Of a stretch of 64,000 bases of DNA, positions 44,329-53,952 are shown in pieces. The position numbers and the translations under genes are program-made. Where the stretch lies: NCBI RefSeq assembly GCF_004118265.1, contig NZ_SDHW01000004.1, forward strand, positions 62,001-126,000. Reading direction: 5' to 3'. The notes beneath the pieces are model-generated. The model saw nothing but the letters and a program-made list of their open reading frames with translations, was not told the origin of the DNA and made no database searches. Within the stretch, counting starts at the first letter, position 1; each line of letters begins with the position of its first letter. The DNA comes from Lacibacter luteus (GTDB lineage Bacteria > Bacteroidota > Bacteroidia > Chitinophagales > Chitinophagaceae).

Positions 44329-45447
44329 ATGGCAAAAAGCAATTTTGGAAAATTTACCGGGCGTAAAACCAATGCCCAGATCAAAGAAGAATTCCGCCAG
44401 GAAAAGAAAAAGGCACGTGAAGAAAAGAATGCCTACTTCGAAAAGAAAAAAGCAGAAGAAAAAAAATTAAGACCGCAGGACACAAGGTTCAAGAAACAAG
44501 AACCAAGAGGCAAAGGATTTGAAACCAGAAACGAGAAACCAGAAACGGGCAACAAGCGGCCAAGCCGATTTGAAAAAGAAGCTCCCGCAAAACAGGTTAA
44601 AAAAACAGTAAAAGAAGACACCCGCTTCAAAGCAGAAAAAGCACCGGAACCTATCACTTTCAGAAAAGAAAAAAGCGATGCAGAAATGCCGCTGAACAAA
44701 TACATTGCTCATTGCGGTGTTTGCAGCCGAAGAGATGCTGTTGAATTAATTAAAGCAGAGAAAGTAAAAGTAAATGGAACGGTTGTTACCGAGCCCGGTC
44801 ATAAAATTCAGGATAACGACGCTGTAATTGTAAACGGCAAAAAAATTGCCATTCAGAAAGAACTGGTGTACATCCTGCTTAATAAACCCAAAGATTATAT
44901 TACTACGTCTGATGATCCGCAGGGAAGAAAAACCATTATGGATCTGATGAGAGGCGTTTCAACCAACCGCATTTATCCTGTTGGACGTTTAGACAGAAAT
45001 ACAACCGGTGTACTGTTACTCACCAACGACGGAGAGCTTACACAGAAACTATCGCATCCAAGTTTCCAGGTAAAGAAAGTGTACGAAGTAACACTGGATC
45101 GTCCGTTGGAAAAAGGCGATTTTGAAAAAATGATGAACGGGCTTACGCTGGAAGATGGGTTTATTGCACCAGATGCATTGGGCTATGCCGATCCGAAAAA
45201 TAAAAAAATTGTTGGCATTGAAATTCATAGCGGACGTAACCGCATTGTGCGCCGTATGTTTGAACATTTGGGTTACGATGTAAAAGGACTTGATCGTGTA
45301 TTGTTCGCCAACCTTACCAAGAAGAATGTTGATCGTGGCAGATGGCGTTACCTTAATGAAAAAGAAGTGCGTTTACTCAAGTTCCTGAACAAATCGTTTG
45401 TAAAAAAGAAAGAAGAAAAAAAAGGCAAGAACAGAGATGAGGAATAA
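44329..45447 (+). CDS. RsuA/RluB-family pseudouridine synthase with long basic N-terminus
   Basis: 372 residues. An RNA-binding S4 domain lies at about 121-168 (LNKYIAHCGVCSRRDAVEL) and the catalytic domain at 178-350. The catalytic Asp is D222 in VGRLDRNTTGV, followed by HSGRNRIVRRMF. It isomerises a uridine in large or small subunit rRNA; the RluB-like type is more likely. The first 118 residues are a very basic, low-complexity tail common in Bacteroidota homologues. Residues 48-78 are encoded by sequence that resembles dispersed CAAGAACCAAGA / GAAACCAGAAAC repeats. The next gene overlaps by 11 bases. Confidence 0.92.
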   Translation: MAKSNFGKFTGRKTNAQIKEEFRQEKKKAREEKNAYFEKKKAEEKKLRPQDTRFKKQEPRGKGFETRNEKPETGNKRPSRFEKEAPAKQVKKTVKEDTRFKAEKAPEPITFRKEKSDAEMPLNKYIAHCGVCSRRDAVELIKAEKVKVNGTVVTEPGHKIQDNDAVIVNGKKIAIQKELVYILLNKPKDYITTSDDPQGRKTIMDLMRGVSTNRIYPVGRLDRNTTGVLLLTNDGELTQKLSHPSFQVKKVYEVTLDRPLEKGDFEKMMNGLTLEDGFIAPDALGYADPKNKKIVGIEIHSGRNRIVRRMFEHLGYDVKGLDRVLFANLTKKNVDRGRWRYLNEKEVRLLKFLNKSFVKKKEEKKGKNRDEE

Positions 45448-46159
45448 GATTGATATTATTGCTGAAACAGAACACTGGATCGCTTTGAACAAACCTTCCG
45501 GGCTTCTTTCCATACCCGACAGGGAACAAAGCGAACCTTCGTTGAAAGATTGGCTGAATGAGAAATACGGTAAAGTATGGATCGTTCATCGCCTGGATAA
45601 ATTTACAAGTGGCTTAATTGTTTTTGCAAAAGATGAAGCAACGCACAAGTTGCTTTCAAAACAATTTGAAGAACGTGAAGTAGAAAAATTTTACCTCGGT
45701 CTTGTACATGGCACGCCGGTGCAGGAAGAGGGCAGCATTGATGCAGCCATTATGGAGCATTCGGTAAAAAAATCTACATACGTAACGCATGCTAAAGGAA
45801 AGGCTTCGTTAACCGATTACAAAGTGCTGCACGAATATGGCTCTTACAGCTGGGTGCAGTTTCAGATACATACGGGTCGTACACACCAGATACGTGTACA
45901 CATGAAGCACATTGGCCACCCGATTGTTTGCGATGATATTTATGGAACAACTGTACCTGTTTTATTGTCTTCTCTCAAACGGAAAAAATTCAAACTGTCG
46001 AAAGCAGATGAAGAAGAACGTCCGTTGATGAACAGACTTGCATTGCATGCATGGAAACTGAAGTTTACCGATGTAGATGGTACAACGAAAGAGCTGGAAG
46101 CACCAGTATCAAAAGACCTGAAAGCAATGTTGCAGCAGTTCGAGAAATGGATTAAATAA
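45437..46159 (+). CDS. RluA-family pseudouridine synthase
   Basis: 240 residues, catalytic domain only, without an S4 domain. Catalytic D54 lies in HRLDKFTSGL; later motifs are EKFYLGLVHG, FQIHTGRTHQIRVHMKHIGH and NRLALHAWKL. It converts uridine to pseudouridine in rRNA or tRNA; the exact site cannot be told. It overlaps the preceding pseudouridine synthase gene by 11 bases, so the two are co-expressed. Confidence 0.93.
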   Translation: MRNKIDIIAETEHWIALNKPSGLLSIPDREQSEPSLKDWLNEKYGKVWIVHRLDKFTSGLIVFAKDEATHKLLSKQFEEREVEKFYLGLVHGTPVQEEGSIDAAIMEHSVKKSTYVTHAKGKASLTDYKVLHEYGSYSWVQFQIHTGRTHQIRVHMKHIGHPIVCDDIYGTTVPVLLSSLKRKKFKLSKADEEERPLMNRLALHAWKLKFTDVDGTTKELEAPVSKDLKAMLQQFEKWIK

Positions 46160-46223
46160 ACAGCTGCATGCTTTTAGCTAATTAGCTTCAAGCAAAAGAA
46201 GAAAGTCTTACTACCAATAATAA

Positions 46224-46246
46224 AAAAGCCCCGTTAAGGGGCTTTT
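46224..46246. terminator. bidirectional terminator
   Basis: AAAAGCCCC and GGGGCTTTT form a perfect 9-bp stem with a GTTAA loop between convergent genes. Confidence 0.85.
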
Positions 46247-46278
46247 GCACAGCAGAGTATAACCAATAGGAAACTTAC

Positions 46279-46914
46279 TTACTTGTTTGGTTGGGGTGTA
46301 TAGCGGAGGTAAGGCTTTACAATCTTCACTCCTTTTGGAAATTTAGCAACTGCCGCTTCTGTTGTTACAGAGTTGGCAACAATCACATCATCACCATCTT
46401 TCCAATCAGCAGGTGTTGCAACTGTGTATTGAGCAGATAACTGTAATGAATCAATTACACGCAATACTTCGGTAAAGTTACGTCCTGTTGAAGCAGGATA
46501 AGTGATGTACAGTTTTACTTTTTTATCGGGGCCGATGATAAACAATGAACGAACAGTTAATGTTTCGTTTGCATTCGGATGAATCATGTCGTACAAACCG
46601 GCAACCGTTCTGTCTTCATCAGCAATGATGGGGAACTCAACACTGGTATGTTGTGTTTCGTTAATGTCGTTGATCCAGCTTTTGTGGCTTTCAACAGCAT
46701 CTACACTCAACGCTAATACTTTTACGCCACGCTTTTCAAACTCGCTTTTCAACAATGCAGTTTTACCAAGCTCGGTTGTACATACAGGCGTATAATCTGC
46801 AGGGTGCGAAAACAACACGCCCCAGCTATCGCCCAGGAACTCATAAAAATCAATTTCACCAATGGAGGTCTTTGCTTTAAAATTTGGCGCTACATCGCCT
46901 AAACGTAAACTCAT
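46279..46914 (-). CDS. 1-Cys peroxiredoxin (Prx6 type)
   Basis: 211 residues. Cytoplasmic thiol peroxidase that reduces hydrogen peroxide and organic hydroperoxides. The peroxidatic Cys is C45 in HPADYTPVCTTELG. I see no other cysteine, so it is of the 1-Cys type that needs an outside thiol to be recycled. The C-terminal domain carries the Prx6 pattern (LPKGV-like PKGVKIVKPYLRYTPQP). A -7-like box TATCTTTA lies on the minus strand at about 46952-46959. Confidence 0.95.
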   Translation of the reverse strand: MSLRLGDVAPNFKAKTSIGEIDFYEFLGDSWGVLFSHPADYTPVCTTELGKTALLKSEFEKRGVKVLALSVDAVESHKSWINDINETQHTSVEFPIIADEDRTVAGLYDMIHPNANETLTVRSLFIIGPDKKVKLYITYPASTGRNFTEVLRVIDSLQLSAQYTVATPADWKDGDDVIVANSVTTEAAVAKFPKGVKIVKPYLRYTPQPNK

Positions 46915-47018
46915 GTTAAACAGATTTAATAGTGAATAATTGTTAAGGCCGTAAAGATATGTATTCCCTACCTAATGAATAGACTTTATGTACAAAAAAT
47001 TTTCCCTACAAACATCAG

Positions 47019-48203
47019 TTAGGAAACATCGGGTAACTCATTGCTTTCATCTTTGCGTTTAGCATTGCGGCCTTTGGTGAGTAAGGCTTTTCCAAAGCGT
47101 TCTTTTACATTGTCAATTGCCTTGTACAGTTCATTTTTCTTTTGTACATCCTGGAAAAGATTTGTTTGAGCTGCTTCTTCTGTTAACTCACTTAATTTAA
47201 CGCCGAGCAAACGAACAGGTTGCCCTTTTTTATACAATTGATGAAACAATTGTTTGGCATTATAGATCAGCTCATCATCATAAAATGTATAGGGAACTGA
47301 TGCCTGCCGCTGTTGTGTTTCAAAATTTGGATAACGTATCTTGACGGAAACACAACCGGCCATTTTATTTTCCTGCCTTAGTTCATGTGCAATTTTTTCA
47401 GTTAAGCGAACGATCTCTGCTTCAAGAAAAGGAATATCGCTTCTGTTTTCGTGAAAAGTATTTTCGCTGGAAATTGATTTCGATTCGTGGTAAGCTGCCA
47501 CCTCGCTGAAGCTGATGCCGTGTGCCCGTTGCCATAGGTCTCTGCCATGTTTGCCCAGTTGTTGTTCAAGCATTACAGGATTTACATTCTGCAGATCGCC
47601 AATGGTTTCAATACCGAGGTCGAGTAATGTATGATAGGCTTTCTCGCCAATACCCGGAATTTTATTTACACGCAACGGGGCAAGAAATTCTTTTTCCTTT
47701 CCGTGTTCAATAACTATATAATTGTTGGGCTTGGCTAAGTCTGTTCCGATTTTTGCCACCAGTTTGTTCGATGCCATTGCAAACGAAATAGGCAACTGTG
47801 TGGCATCAATAATTTCCTGCCGCAGATCGATGGTCCATTGTACCGGATCAAAGAAACGATCCATACCTGTTAGGTCAATATAAAACTCATCAATGGATGC
47901 TTTCTGAAACAAAGGCGCTTTTGCTGCAATAATATCTGTTACCCAACGTGAATAGCGACTGTAATCGCCTCTCGTTCCCTGCAACACAATTGCCTGCGGA
48001 CAAAGTTTCATCGCCTGCGCCATGGGCATGCCACTGTGTACACCAAACACACGTGTTTCGTAACTGCAGGTGCTTACCACACCCCGCTCTCTTGTTCCAC
48101 CTACAATAACAGGTTTACCAACGAGTGAAGGATCGTTCAACCGTTCAACTGATACAAAGAATGTATCGAGATCAAAATGTGCTATGATACGTTTATTCGC
48201 CAA
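47019..48203 (-). CDS. dinB: DNA polymerase IV
   Basis: 394 residues from a TTG at 48203 (MANKRIIAHFDLDTFFVSVE). The frame stays open to 48338, but that start would overlap the divergent lipoprotein gene, and the added 45 residues do not fit the family. Y-family translesion polymerase: the metal-binding residues lie in AHFDLDTFFVSVE and ASIDEFYIDLTG. The thumb has NKIPGIGEKAYHTLLDLGI and the little-finger domain ends with VRLLGVKLSEL. It copies past DNA lesions and may be SOS-controlled. Only 71 bases separate it from the divergent gene. Confidence 0.94.
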   Translation of the reverse strand: MANKRIIAHFDLDTFFVSVERLNDPSLVGKPVIVGGTRERGVVSTCSYETRVFGVHSGMPMAQAMKLCPQAIVLQGTRGDYSRYSRWVTDIIAAKAPLFQKASIDEFYIDLTGMDRFFDPVQWTIDLRQEIIDATQLPISFAMASNKLVAKIGTDLAKPNNYIVIEHGKEKEFLAPLRVNKIPGIGEKAYHTLLDLGIETIGDLQNVNPVMLEQQLGKHGRDLWQRAHGISFSEVAAYHESKSISSENTFHENRSDIPFLEAEIVRLTEKIAHELRQENKMAGCVSVKIRYPNFETQQRQASVPYTFYDDELIYNAKQLFHQLYKKGQPVRLLGVKLSELTEEAAQTNLFQDVQKKNELYKAIDNVKERFGKALLTKGRNAKRKDESNELPDVS

Positions 48204-48274
48204 ATCAACACGCTTATTAAACAGCAAGGTACAACATTGAAAAAAATGAGTAGTATTGCGCAAACTTTTACTTA

Positions 48275-48904
48275 ATGAAATCTCCAAAAATAGTTGCTGC
48301 ACTTTTTGCAATTGCGTTTGTAGCTGCATCCTGTTCAAAAGAAAAATCGTTTAGTGCCAATGGATCAAACGGTTCCGGCACAGGCAGCATTCAAGGTAAC
48401 TGGAAATTTATTTCTACTTCCGGCATAACCAGTACTTCTACTGTAGAGAATAATTCAGGTATAGAATCGAAGGCTGAAATCATCCTACGCTATGCTTCCA
48501 GTAACCCTGTTGGAGTTTATAACATCAGCGGCACAATATTTAAAGGCGTTGGTGTAGGTTATGATTATAATGGCAAGTTAATTCTTCGCCAACTCGAAAA
48601 CAATGTTGTACAATTTGAAGATTCATCGGATATAAGCATGCCCATGCCTCCTTCAAACAGCGAAAGCAAATACAAATTGATCGGTACAGATTCTATTTAC
48701 TTTGAAACAGGAGCTTTAAGCGGCCCTTCAGCACCAGGTAGTACTGCTCCTGCAGTAACAGGTGTAGGCTGTAAATACAAACTGGAAGGTAATCGTCTTA
48801 CCTTTATTATGAAAACAAGTATACCGCAGGTAATTACACAGAATGGTATTACACTAAAGGTTACGCAAAGTACAGATGTGAATATTGTACTCGAAAAACA
48901 ATAA
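48275..48904 (+). CDS. lipoprotein of unknown function
   Basis: 209 residues with a lipoprotein signal ending in AFVAASC, then SKEKSFSANGSNGSGTG. The mature part fits a lipocalin-like small barrel (SIQGNWKFISTSG, YKLEGNRLTFIMKT), as in many Bacteroidota lipocalin-like proteins, but the match is by general form only. It is divergent from dinB. Confidence 0.7.
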   Translation: MKSPKIVAALFAIAFVAASCSKEKSFSANGSNGSGTGSIQGNWKFISTSGITSTSTVENNSGIESKAEIILRYASSNPVGVYNISGTIFKGVGVGYDYNGKLILRQLENNVVQFEDSSDISMPMPPSNSESKYKLIGTDSIYFETGALSGPSAPGSTAPAVTGVGCKYKLEGNRLTFIMKTSIPQVITQNGITLKVTQSTDVNIVLEKQ

Positions 48905-48928
48905 CAAATTGATTTTTTCCTGTCTTTA

Positions 48929-48955
48929 AAGCTCCTTTGATCGGGAGCTTTTTTT
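48929..48955 (+). terminator. intrinsic terminator
   Basis: AAGCTCC and GGAGCTT form a 7-bp stem followed by a seven-T run. Confidence 0.8.
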
Positions 48956-49006
48956 ATGCGCCCAATTTAGGTTGCAGATTAAATCCTGAACCGTTATTTT
49001 TATTTC

Positions 49007-49483
49007 ATGAACCTCGATTGGCTTAAAAGCGGCATTGCACCATTAGACAACCTTATCTCCTTTTTGCACAAGCAAAGCAAAACAAGTGATGTACTGAAGA
49101 AACAGGTACTCATGGAACTCCGCAATAATCTTAATGTTTTCAAAAATGGTTTTCTGAACGAAGTATCGGCTGATAAGATCATTGATCTGCTCAGCAACGA
49201 CGCTATCCAAGAAGCCATCAAACAAAACTTTGCGTTTAAAAAATTAAAGGCCGGGACTATTGAACCCTATCATGTGTACGACGATCGTAATAAACGTTAT
49301 ATCGGCTGGAATGCAGAACGACTCATTGACAAGATCGATGAAAAAATTGTAGAGCTGAAAACATTGAAGAAAATGAGCAATGGCTCTATTGCAGATGTAA
49401 AGAACAATGTGCAACTCATGATCAGCAATCTTTATTTCCGTATGAAATTGTTGGCTGATTTTTTAAGAAGTGATTTCAAATAA
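49007..49483 (+). CDS. hypothetical helical protein
   Basis: 158 residues, mostly helical, soluble, no signal peptide (DVLKKQVLMELRNNLNVFK, LIDKIDEKIVELKTLKKM). No family recognised. It lies between two terminators, so it is a single-gene unit. The ATG at 49007 follows a 102-base gap after the previous stop. Confidence 0.65.
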   Translation: MNLDWLKSGIAPLDNLISFLHKQSKTSDVLKKQVLMELRNNLNVFKNGFLNEVSADKIIDLLSNDAIQEAIKQNFAFKKLKAGTIEPYHVYDDRNKRYIGWNAERLIDKIDEKIVELKTLKKMSNGSIADVKNNVQLMISNLYFRMKLLADFLRSDFK

Positions 49484-49487
49484 ACAA

Positions 49488-49509
49488 ACCCCGACGTTAC
49501 AGTCGGGGT
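49488..49509. terminator. bidirectional terminator
   Basis: ACCCCGAC and GTCGGGGT form a perfect 8-bp stem with a 6-base loop between convergent genes. Confidence 0.75.
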
Positions 49510-49551
49510 CGTTTCACAGTACAGATGTTTTCGACGGATGAACAACGGACC

Positions 49552-50619
49552 TTATTTGGTATTTAATTGTTGAATCAGGGCAAGCAATTGGGCTTCGGTT
49601 ACTTCAGTAAGGTTAAAGGTTACACCATAATATGTTTTACCACTAGCAGGCGCACCTACTGTTACATCCTGCATTTCTGCATAAATTTTATTGTCTTTAA
49701 ATGTGATGGCAAGGAATGTACCTTCGATACCGATAGGGAAACTGTTCTGGTAACTTAACAAACCATCTTTACCTGCAGGTGCGTTCACAATTTTGTTGTA
49801 CAATTTCACCAGTGTGTTTTGTTGTTTTACTTTAAAGAACAGCATGCTTGGCTCACCACCCATATAACTTGTGCTTGTTGCCGAATTCCATTGGTTGCTG
49901 AAATAACCCAGCACAGTTGTTTTCGGACGTGGATCACTCATCAATGCATCACAGTTACGCCATACACCAAGACTATCCAGATTGAAAGAAGAAGTACCAT
50001 TGTTATTGTTCACAGCGAAGTTGCCATTCTGTTCCCAGTTAACACCACGTGGTACATAACCTGTTTGCGAAAGACTGACAGATGTATTCTCATGATCATG
50101 TCCATTGATGGTATAGGTGACTGCACTATCGCCACGCCACATTGGTATTTCACGGATCTGTTGACCATTGGCACCGGCTTTGGGAGCAGCAGGAACCACT
50201 ACCTGCGCAGGAGCATTCAATTGTAATTCATCAGCACCCTGGTTTGCTTTCACGGTCATTTCACCATAAGAGATGAGCATGTTGCCGCTTGCTTCTGTAG
50301 GGCGATTGGCCAGCAACATATCAGCTGCCTGGTACATATCTTTTACCTGTACCGTAACGCTACCTGTTACAAGTTGTCCGTTTGATTTTTTGAAGGCATT
50401 TGCAGGAAAATTGATCTTTGTGCCCTTGCTGGTGATGAGGTTACCACCTGTTGATGCATCGATGGTAAACGCTTCATACTTGGGTGCATTGGCATCGAAA
50501 AAGGTTTTTACTTTTTGTTCGAACACATGTGGCACTACATATGTGCCACGATCTTTTTTACAAGCAGTAAAACTGATGGCTGCTGCAATTGCTACGGTTG
50601 AGATGATTGACTGTTTCAT
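49552..50619 (-). CDS. lipoprotein with ZU5-like segment
   Basis: 355 residues. A lipoprotein signal ends in ISFTAC (Cys at about 20), followed by KKDRGTYVVPHVFEQKV. The segment GGNLITSKGTKINFPANAF then VTGSVTVQVKDMYQ is of the kind seen in Bacteroidota lipoproteins annotated with carboxypeptidase-like or ZU5-like beta domains. The C-terminal half is beta-rich and unrecognised. Probably anchored in the outer membrane; function unknown. Confidence 0.7.
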   Translation of the reverse strand: MKQSIISTVAIAAAISFTACKKDRGTYVVPHVFEQKVKTFFDANAPKYEAFTIDASTGGNLITSKGTKINFPANAFKKSNGQLVTGSVTVQVKDMYQAADMLLANRPTEASGNMLISYGEMTVKANQGADELQLNAPAQVVVPAAPKAGANGQQIREIPMWRGDSAVTYTINGHDHENTSVSLSQTGYVPRGVNWEQNGNFAVNNNNGTSSFNLDSLGVWRNCDALMSDPRPKTTVLGYFSNQWNSATSTSYMGGEPSMLFFKVKQQNTLVKLYNKIVNAPAGKDGLLSYQNSFPIGIEGTFLAITFKDNKIYAEMQDVTVGAPASGKTYYGVTFNLTEVTEAQLLALIQQLNTK

Positions 50620-50879
50620 AAAATGAGTTTTAATTGTTTGAGTTGTTTTGTTTGTTGTTTGGAAGTATATCAGCAGCAGGAAAAGTTTGTTACCCTGTTT
50701 GGGAAAGAAATTTTCAGATTATTTCTAAGTCATTGATTTAGAATGGGCTTAAAGAGAGTTTATTGGGGTAACGGGGTGTTGAATAACTATGAACCAGTTG
50801 TTGCGTCGCACACTACAGGAACAACAACACTATCAGCTTTCTTTTTACATTATGTTTTTCAATTAGCTTTACCTGCAAA

Positions 50880-51341
50880 ATGAAATTCACACTATTTTTT
50901 CTTTGTGTTGCTTTGTTGCATGGCTGTTTTTCTAAAAATGCAGAATCAGAAACTTTCCTAATTCCTCAGGGGCTTACTGGAAATATTACTATCTACTATA
51001 ATGAATCTACAGGAGAACGAAAAAATTATATGGATAACCGAAGAGTTTATAACATACCTCAAAACCATGTTCTAAACACACAATTTGAAGTGAACAACGG
51101 TTGGTTAGATCAGAAATTCTATTACGTTCTTGAAAGTGGAAATAAAAAGGAAATATCTCTTGACAGCACTAAACTTTATTATGACGAGCCAGAATTAGCT
51201 GTTCAATTCAAAAAAAATCACATAAAGGATACTTTGATTATGCTATGGGGAATAGCAGGTAAAGAGGGCAATAGATATTACCAAAAATTTGTAATAGGAA
51301 CCTATGAAAATCCAAATTCAATCGACACATTAGGTTTGTAA
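50880..51341 (+). CDS. small lipoprotein, DUF6843-like
   Basis: 153 residues with a lipoprotein signal ending in ALLHGC (Cys at about 16). The mature start ETFLIPQGLTGNITIYYNES resembles DUF6843, whose members begin with a similar IP-G-TG-I-YY pattern; this is recollection, not a search. It ends 8 bases before the convergent CHAT gene, with no terminator hairpin between them. Confidence 0.65.
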   Translation: MKFTLFFLCVALLHGCFSKNAESETFLIPQGLTGNITIYYNESTGERKNYMDNRRVYNIPQNHVLNTQFEVNNGWLDQKFYYVLESGNKKEISLDSTKLYYDEPELAVQFKKNHIKDTLIMLWGIAGKEGNRYYQKFVIGTYENPNSIDTLGL

Positions 51342-51349
51342 TAGTAATC

Positions 51350-53935
51350 TCAGGCAGATATTTTTCTTTTCCACTTTCGTTGAATTAGGAATATTATTGG
51401 TATAAATAATAGCAACAACCAATACCAACTAAAAAAAGAAGTTTGTAATTGCAACTGCTGATCAACACCTATGTAACAAAAGCCACTCCACAGCAATGGA
51501 TTTTTTTGCGCAAGACTTGTTGCGTTTTGCAGGTATTCTTTTCTTGCATCCTGCAATGCTGTTACTGGCGAATGTTGTTTTTGTAAGGAAGTATAAAACG
51601 ATTGAACAAATAAAGGTGCTACAGCATCATCCACCGGCCAGCGGCTTGCAACAACTGCTTTCACTCCTTTGCTGATGAATGCACGACCGATACTTGTAAC
51701 GCCTTCACCGTTCTGAATTTTTCCGGCTGCAGTTTCGCAGGCAGTAAGTACTACCAACGGTGCGGCAGTAACTACATACTGCAACTGACCGAGATAAAAT
51801 TTTTGTTTTAATACAAGATAAGGTTGCTGTGTACTATCAGCCACTGCATGTGCGGCAATATGCAACACCGCACCTGACTGCATCGATTGAACAAATGCAT
51901 TGGCATCGGTTACTGTTGCTTCGTAACTGTTTGCTTTGAATTGTTTGCTCAGTTGTTTTGCTTCAACAATTGAATTAGGCAATGCTGCGAAACCATTCTG
52001 TTCTTTGCTAAAGCTGTAAACAGTGAGCGGCAGTTTTTCTATTGACTGTTTTACATCCTGTACATATTGCAGAAAAGAATACACATAGCTTACTGCAGTT
52101 TGCTCTGCAAGGAATTGTTGTTTGTCATCAATACTTAATGCTTCAAAAGGAAGATTATGTAACCAGCCATCTGCAGAAATAATGAGCGGTTTGTGATTGA
52201 TTGAAAAAGGAAGCAATTGCTTTCTTACTTCATTTGATGATTGGAAATAGGCCGATGGATCATTGTTATAAGCTGATGATGTAGGAGAAAAATAAGTTTG
52301 CAGCAACGAATCAGTTTGCTGTTTTACCGTCACCAACGGCAGTAGTTTGCAATCAACTTTTCCATCTTTCGTATGCAGCAGATAAATATTGCTGTTTACA
52401 ATTGCATAACTGATAAAATCTGCTTTTTCAGTTACTTCTTTTAACTTCTGCTGAAACTGTTGCAGTGAAGGTTGTTCCAGCAATTGTGCAAAACGGTTTT
52501 CCTGCAAGCCAAGTTGCAACTCCTGTTTACGGATACGTTCGCTGATGAATGTTTTCTTTGCAGCATCATTTGTTTCAGCCAATAAAAGATAGTCGTTCCG
52601 TAATTCGGCAAATAACTGCTGCTGCAAACTATTGCTGCTGTCTGCCTGCCATTGTCTGCTTCGGTTTTGCTCGTTCAACAACTTACGGCCTTTTGATAAT
52701 TCGATCAGCCATAACAACTGCTGCAACAATTCTTGTTTACCTGTCCTACGATACTGTTCTTCAAAAAACACAATGGCTTCTTCGCTGCTGCTGGTTGTAT
52801 TGCTGCTTTGCAAACTGTTTGTTGAAACAGTGATCAACTGGTTGCAGTAATAATCGTTGGCAACAGCGAGTTGATAATAATGTGCCGCACTATCGGGCTG
52901 CTGTTGTGCAAATGCTTTTGCCAGAACTGCATACAAACCTGTTACTGTATGATCAGGATAGTAACCATTATTACTGTTGAAATACTGCAATCCTTCTTTT
53001 AACTGTTGAATGCTGCTGTCGGGTTGTTGTAATTGCAGAAATAATTTCCCGGTTTCTATTTTCAGTTTGGCTTTATCACGCTGTCTGCTATCGGGGTACG
53101 ATTGCTCGAGTATCTTTTCTGCATTCTGCAATTTCTTTAAGGCATAGCTCCATTGCTGTTGATCGTACAAAAGTTTTGCTGAAAGTTGCAATGCACTCAC
53201 CATCCAGGAAGCATCTGCATCGGTTGCATCGGCAGATCGAAAGAATGTTAACGCCTTTTGATTATAGAAATAAGCACTATCGGTTTTCGCTGCTGCATAA
53301 AATGCATCAGCTTTTACATTATACAATAAACCGGTTGCTGTTGGTTGTTGCGAAATAAAATGCAAGCCTTTATTACAGGCTGTTTGTGTTGCATCATAAT
53401 TGCCCAGCCAGTAATAAGTAATGGCTTGGTTGCTGTACAGCGATGGAAGTAAATTGAATTTTTGTTCTGCAGTGGCCTGCTCAATGGCGGATTGCTGCAA
53501 GGCAATGGCTTTATCATAATTACCTAAACGCACATAGTTATTGCCAAGCGGTTTAATAATAAACTCTTCCGCTTCATAAACAACTTTCTGTTGCTGCTGA
53601 TATTTCAAACCTTTTTCATACCAACGTGTGCTGGCTTGTATTTGTCCTTGTTGTAATAAATGATAAGCGATATTGAGTACAAAATCGAGATAAGCTGTTT
53701 GTTCTTCTTTTGCTTTTGGCTTTCGCCACAAGGTTTGTTCTAATGAATCGGCTTTGTTGGAAAGATAGAACGGTTGTTCATCCGTAAGATCATACAACTT
53801 TTCAAGATAAGCCTGCAGCTGATCTTTTGGTTGATAGACTTCAATCCATTTTGCTTTTTGCTGCGGTTCATCATCACCAGAAAAAAACAAGAATAGAAAT
53901 ACAACGCTGCTAAATGGCAGCAAACGACGAAGCAA
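51350..53935 (-). CDS. CHAT-domain (caspase-like) protein with TPR array
   Basis: 861 residues. A signal or anchor segment (LPFSSVVFLFLFFSG) precedes TPR-type helical repeats (about 90-400). The CHAT protease domain fills about 550-830, with the catalytic pair H696 (LHIAAHAVADS) and C733 (VVLTACETAAG), then SRWPVDDAVAPLFVQ. A C-terminal membrane helix (WYWLLLLFIPIIFLIQ) ends in a basic tail. CHAT proteases cleave a partner protein on a signal sensed by the repeats. The PKD-barrel gene lies 17 bases upstream in the same direction. Confidence 0.9.
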   Translation of the reverse strand: MLRRLLPFSSVVFLFLFFSGDDEPQQKAKWIEVYQPKDQLQAYLEKLYDLTDEQPFYLSNKADSLEQTLWRKPKAKEEQTAYLDFVLNIAYHLLQQGQIQASTRWYEKGLKYQQQQKVVYEAEEFIIKPLGNNYVRLGNYDKAIALQQSAIEQATAEQKFNLLPSLYSNQAITYYWLGNYDATQTACNKGLHFISQQPTATGLLYNVKADAFYAAAKTDSAYFYNQKALTFFRSADATDADASWMVSALQLSAKLLYDQQQWSYALKKLQNAEKILEQSYPDSRQRDKAKLKIETGKLFLQLQQPDSSIQQLKEGLQYFNSNNGYYPDHTVTGLYAVLAKAFAQQQPDSAAHYYQLAVANDYYCNQLITVSTNSLQSSNTTSSSEEAIVFFEEQYRRTGKQELLQQLLWLIELSKGRKLLNEQNRSRQWQADSSNSLQQQLFAELRNDYLLLAETNDAAKKTFISERIRKQELQLGLQENRFAQLLEQPSLQQFQQKLKEVTEKADFISYAIVNSNIYLLHTKDGKVDCKLLPLVTVKQQTDSLLQTYFSPTSSAYNNDPSAYFQSSNEVRKQLLPFSINHKPLIISADGWLHNLPFEALSIDDKQQFLAEQTAVSYVYSFLQYVQDVKQSIEKLPLTVYSFSKEQNGFAALPNSIVEAKQLSKQFKANSYEATVTDANAFVQSMQSGAVLHIAAHAVADSTQQPYLVLKQKFYLGQLQYVVTAAPLVVLTACETAAGKIQNGEGVTSIGRAFISKGVKAVVASRWPVDDAVAPLFVQSFYTSLQKQHSPVTALQDARKEYLQNATSLAQKNPLLWSGFCYIGVDQQLQLQTSFFSWYWLLLLFIPIIFLIQRKWKRKISA

Positions 53936-53952
53936 TGAACGATATGAAGTTG

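Noticed and set aside
48204-48338. Longer ATG start for dinB
   Set aside because: It would overlap the divergent lipoprotein gene by 64 bases, and the extra residues precede the usual DinB start; TTG at 48203 fits the family.
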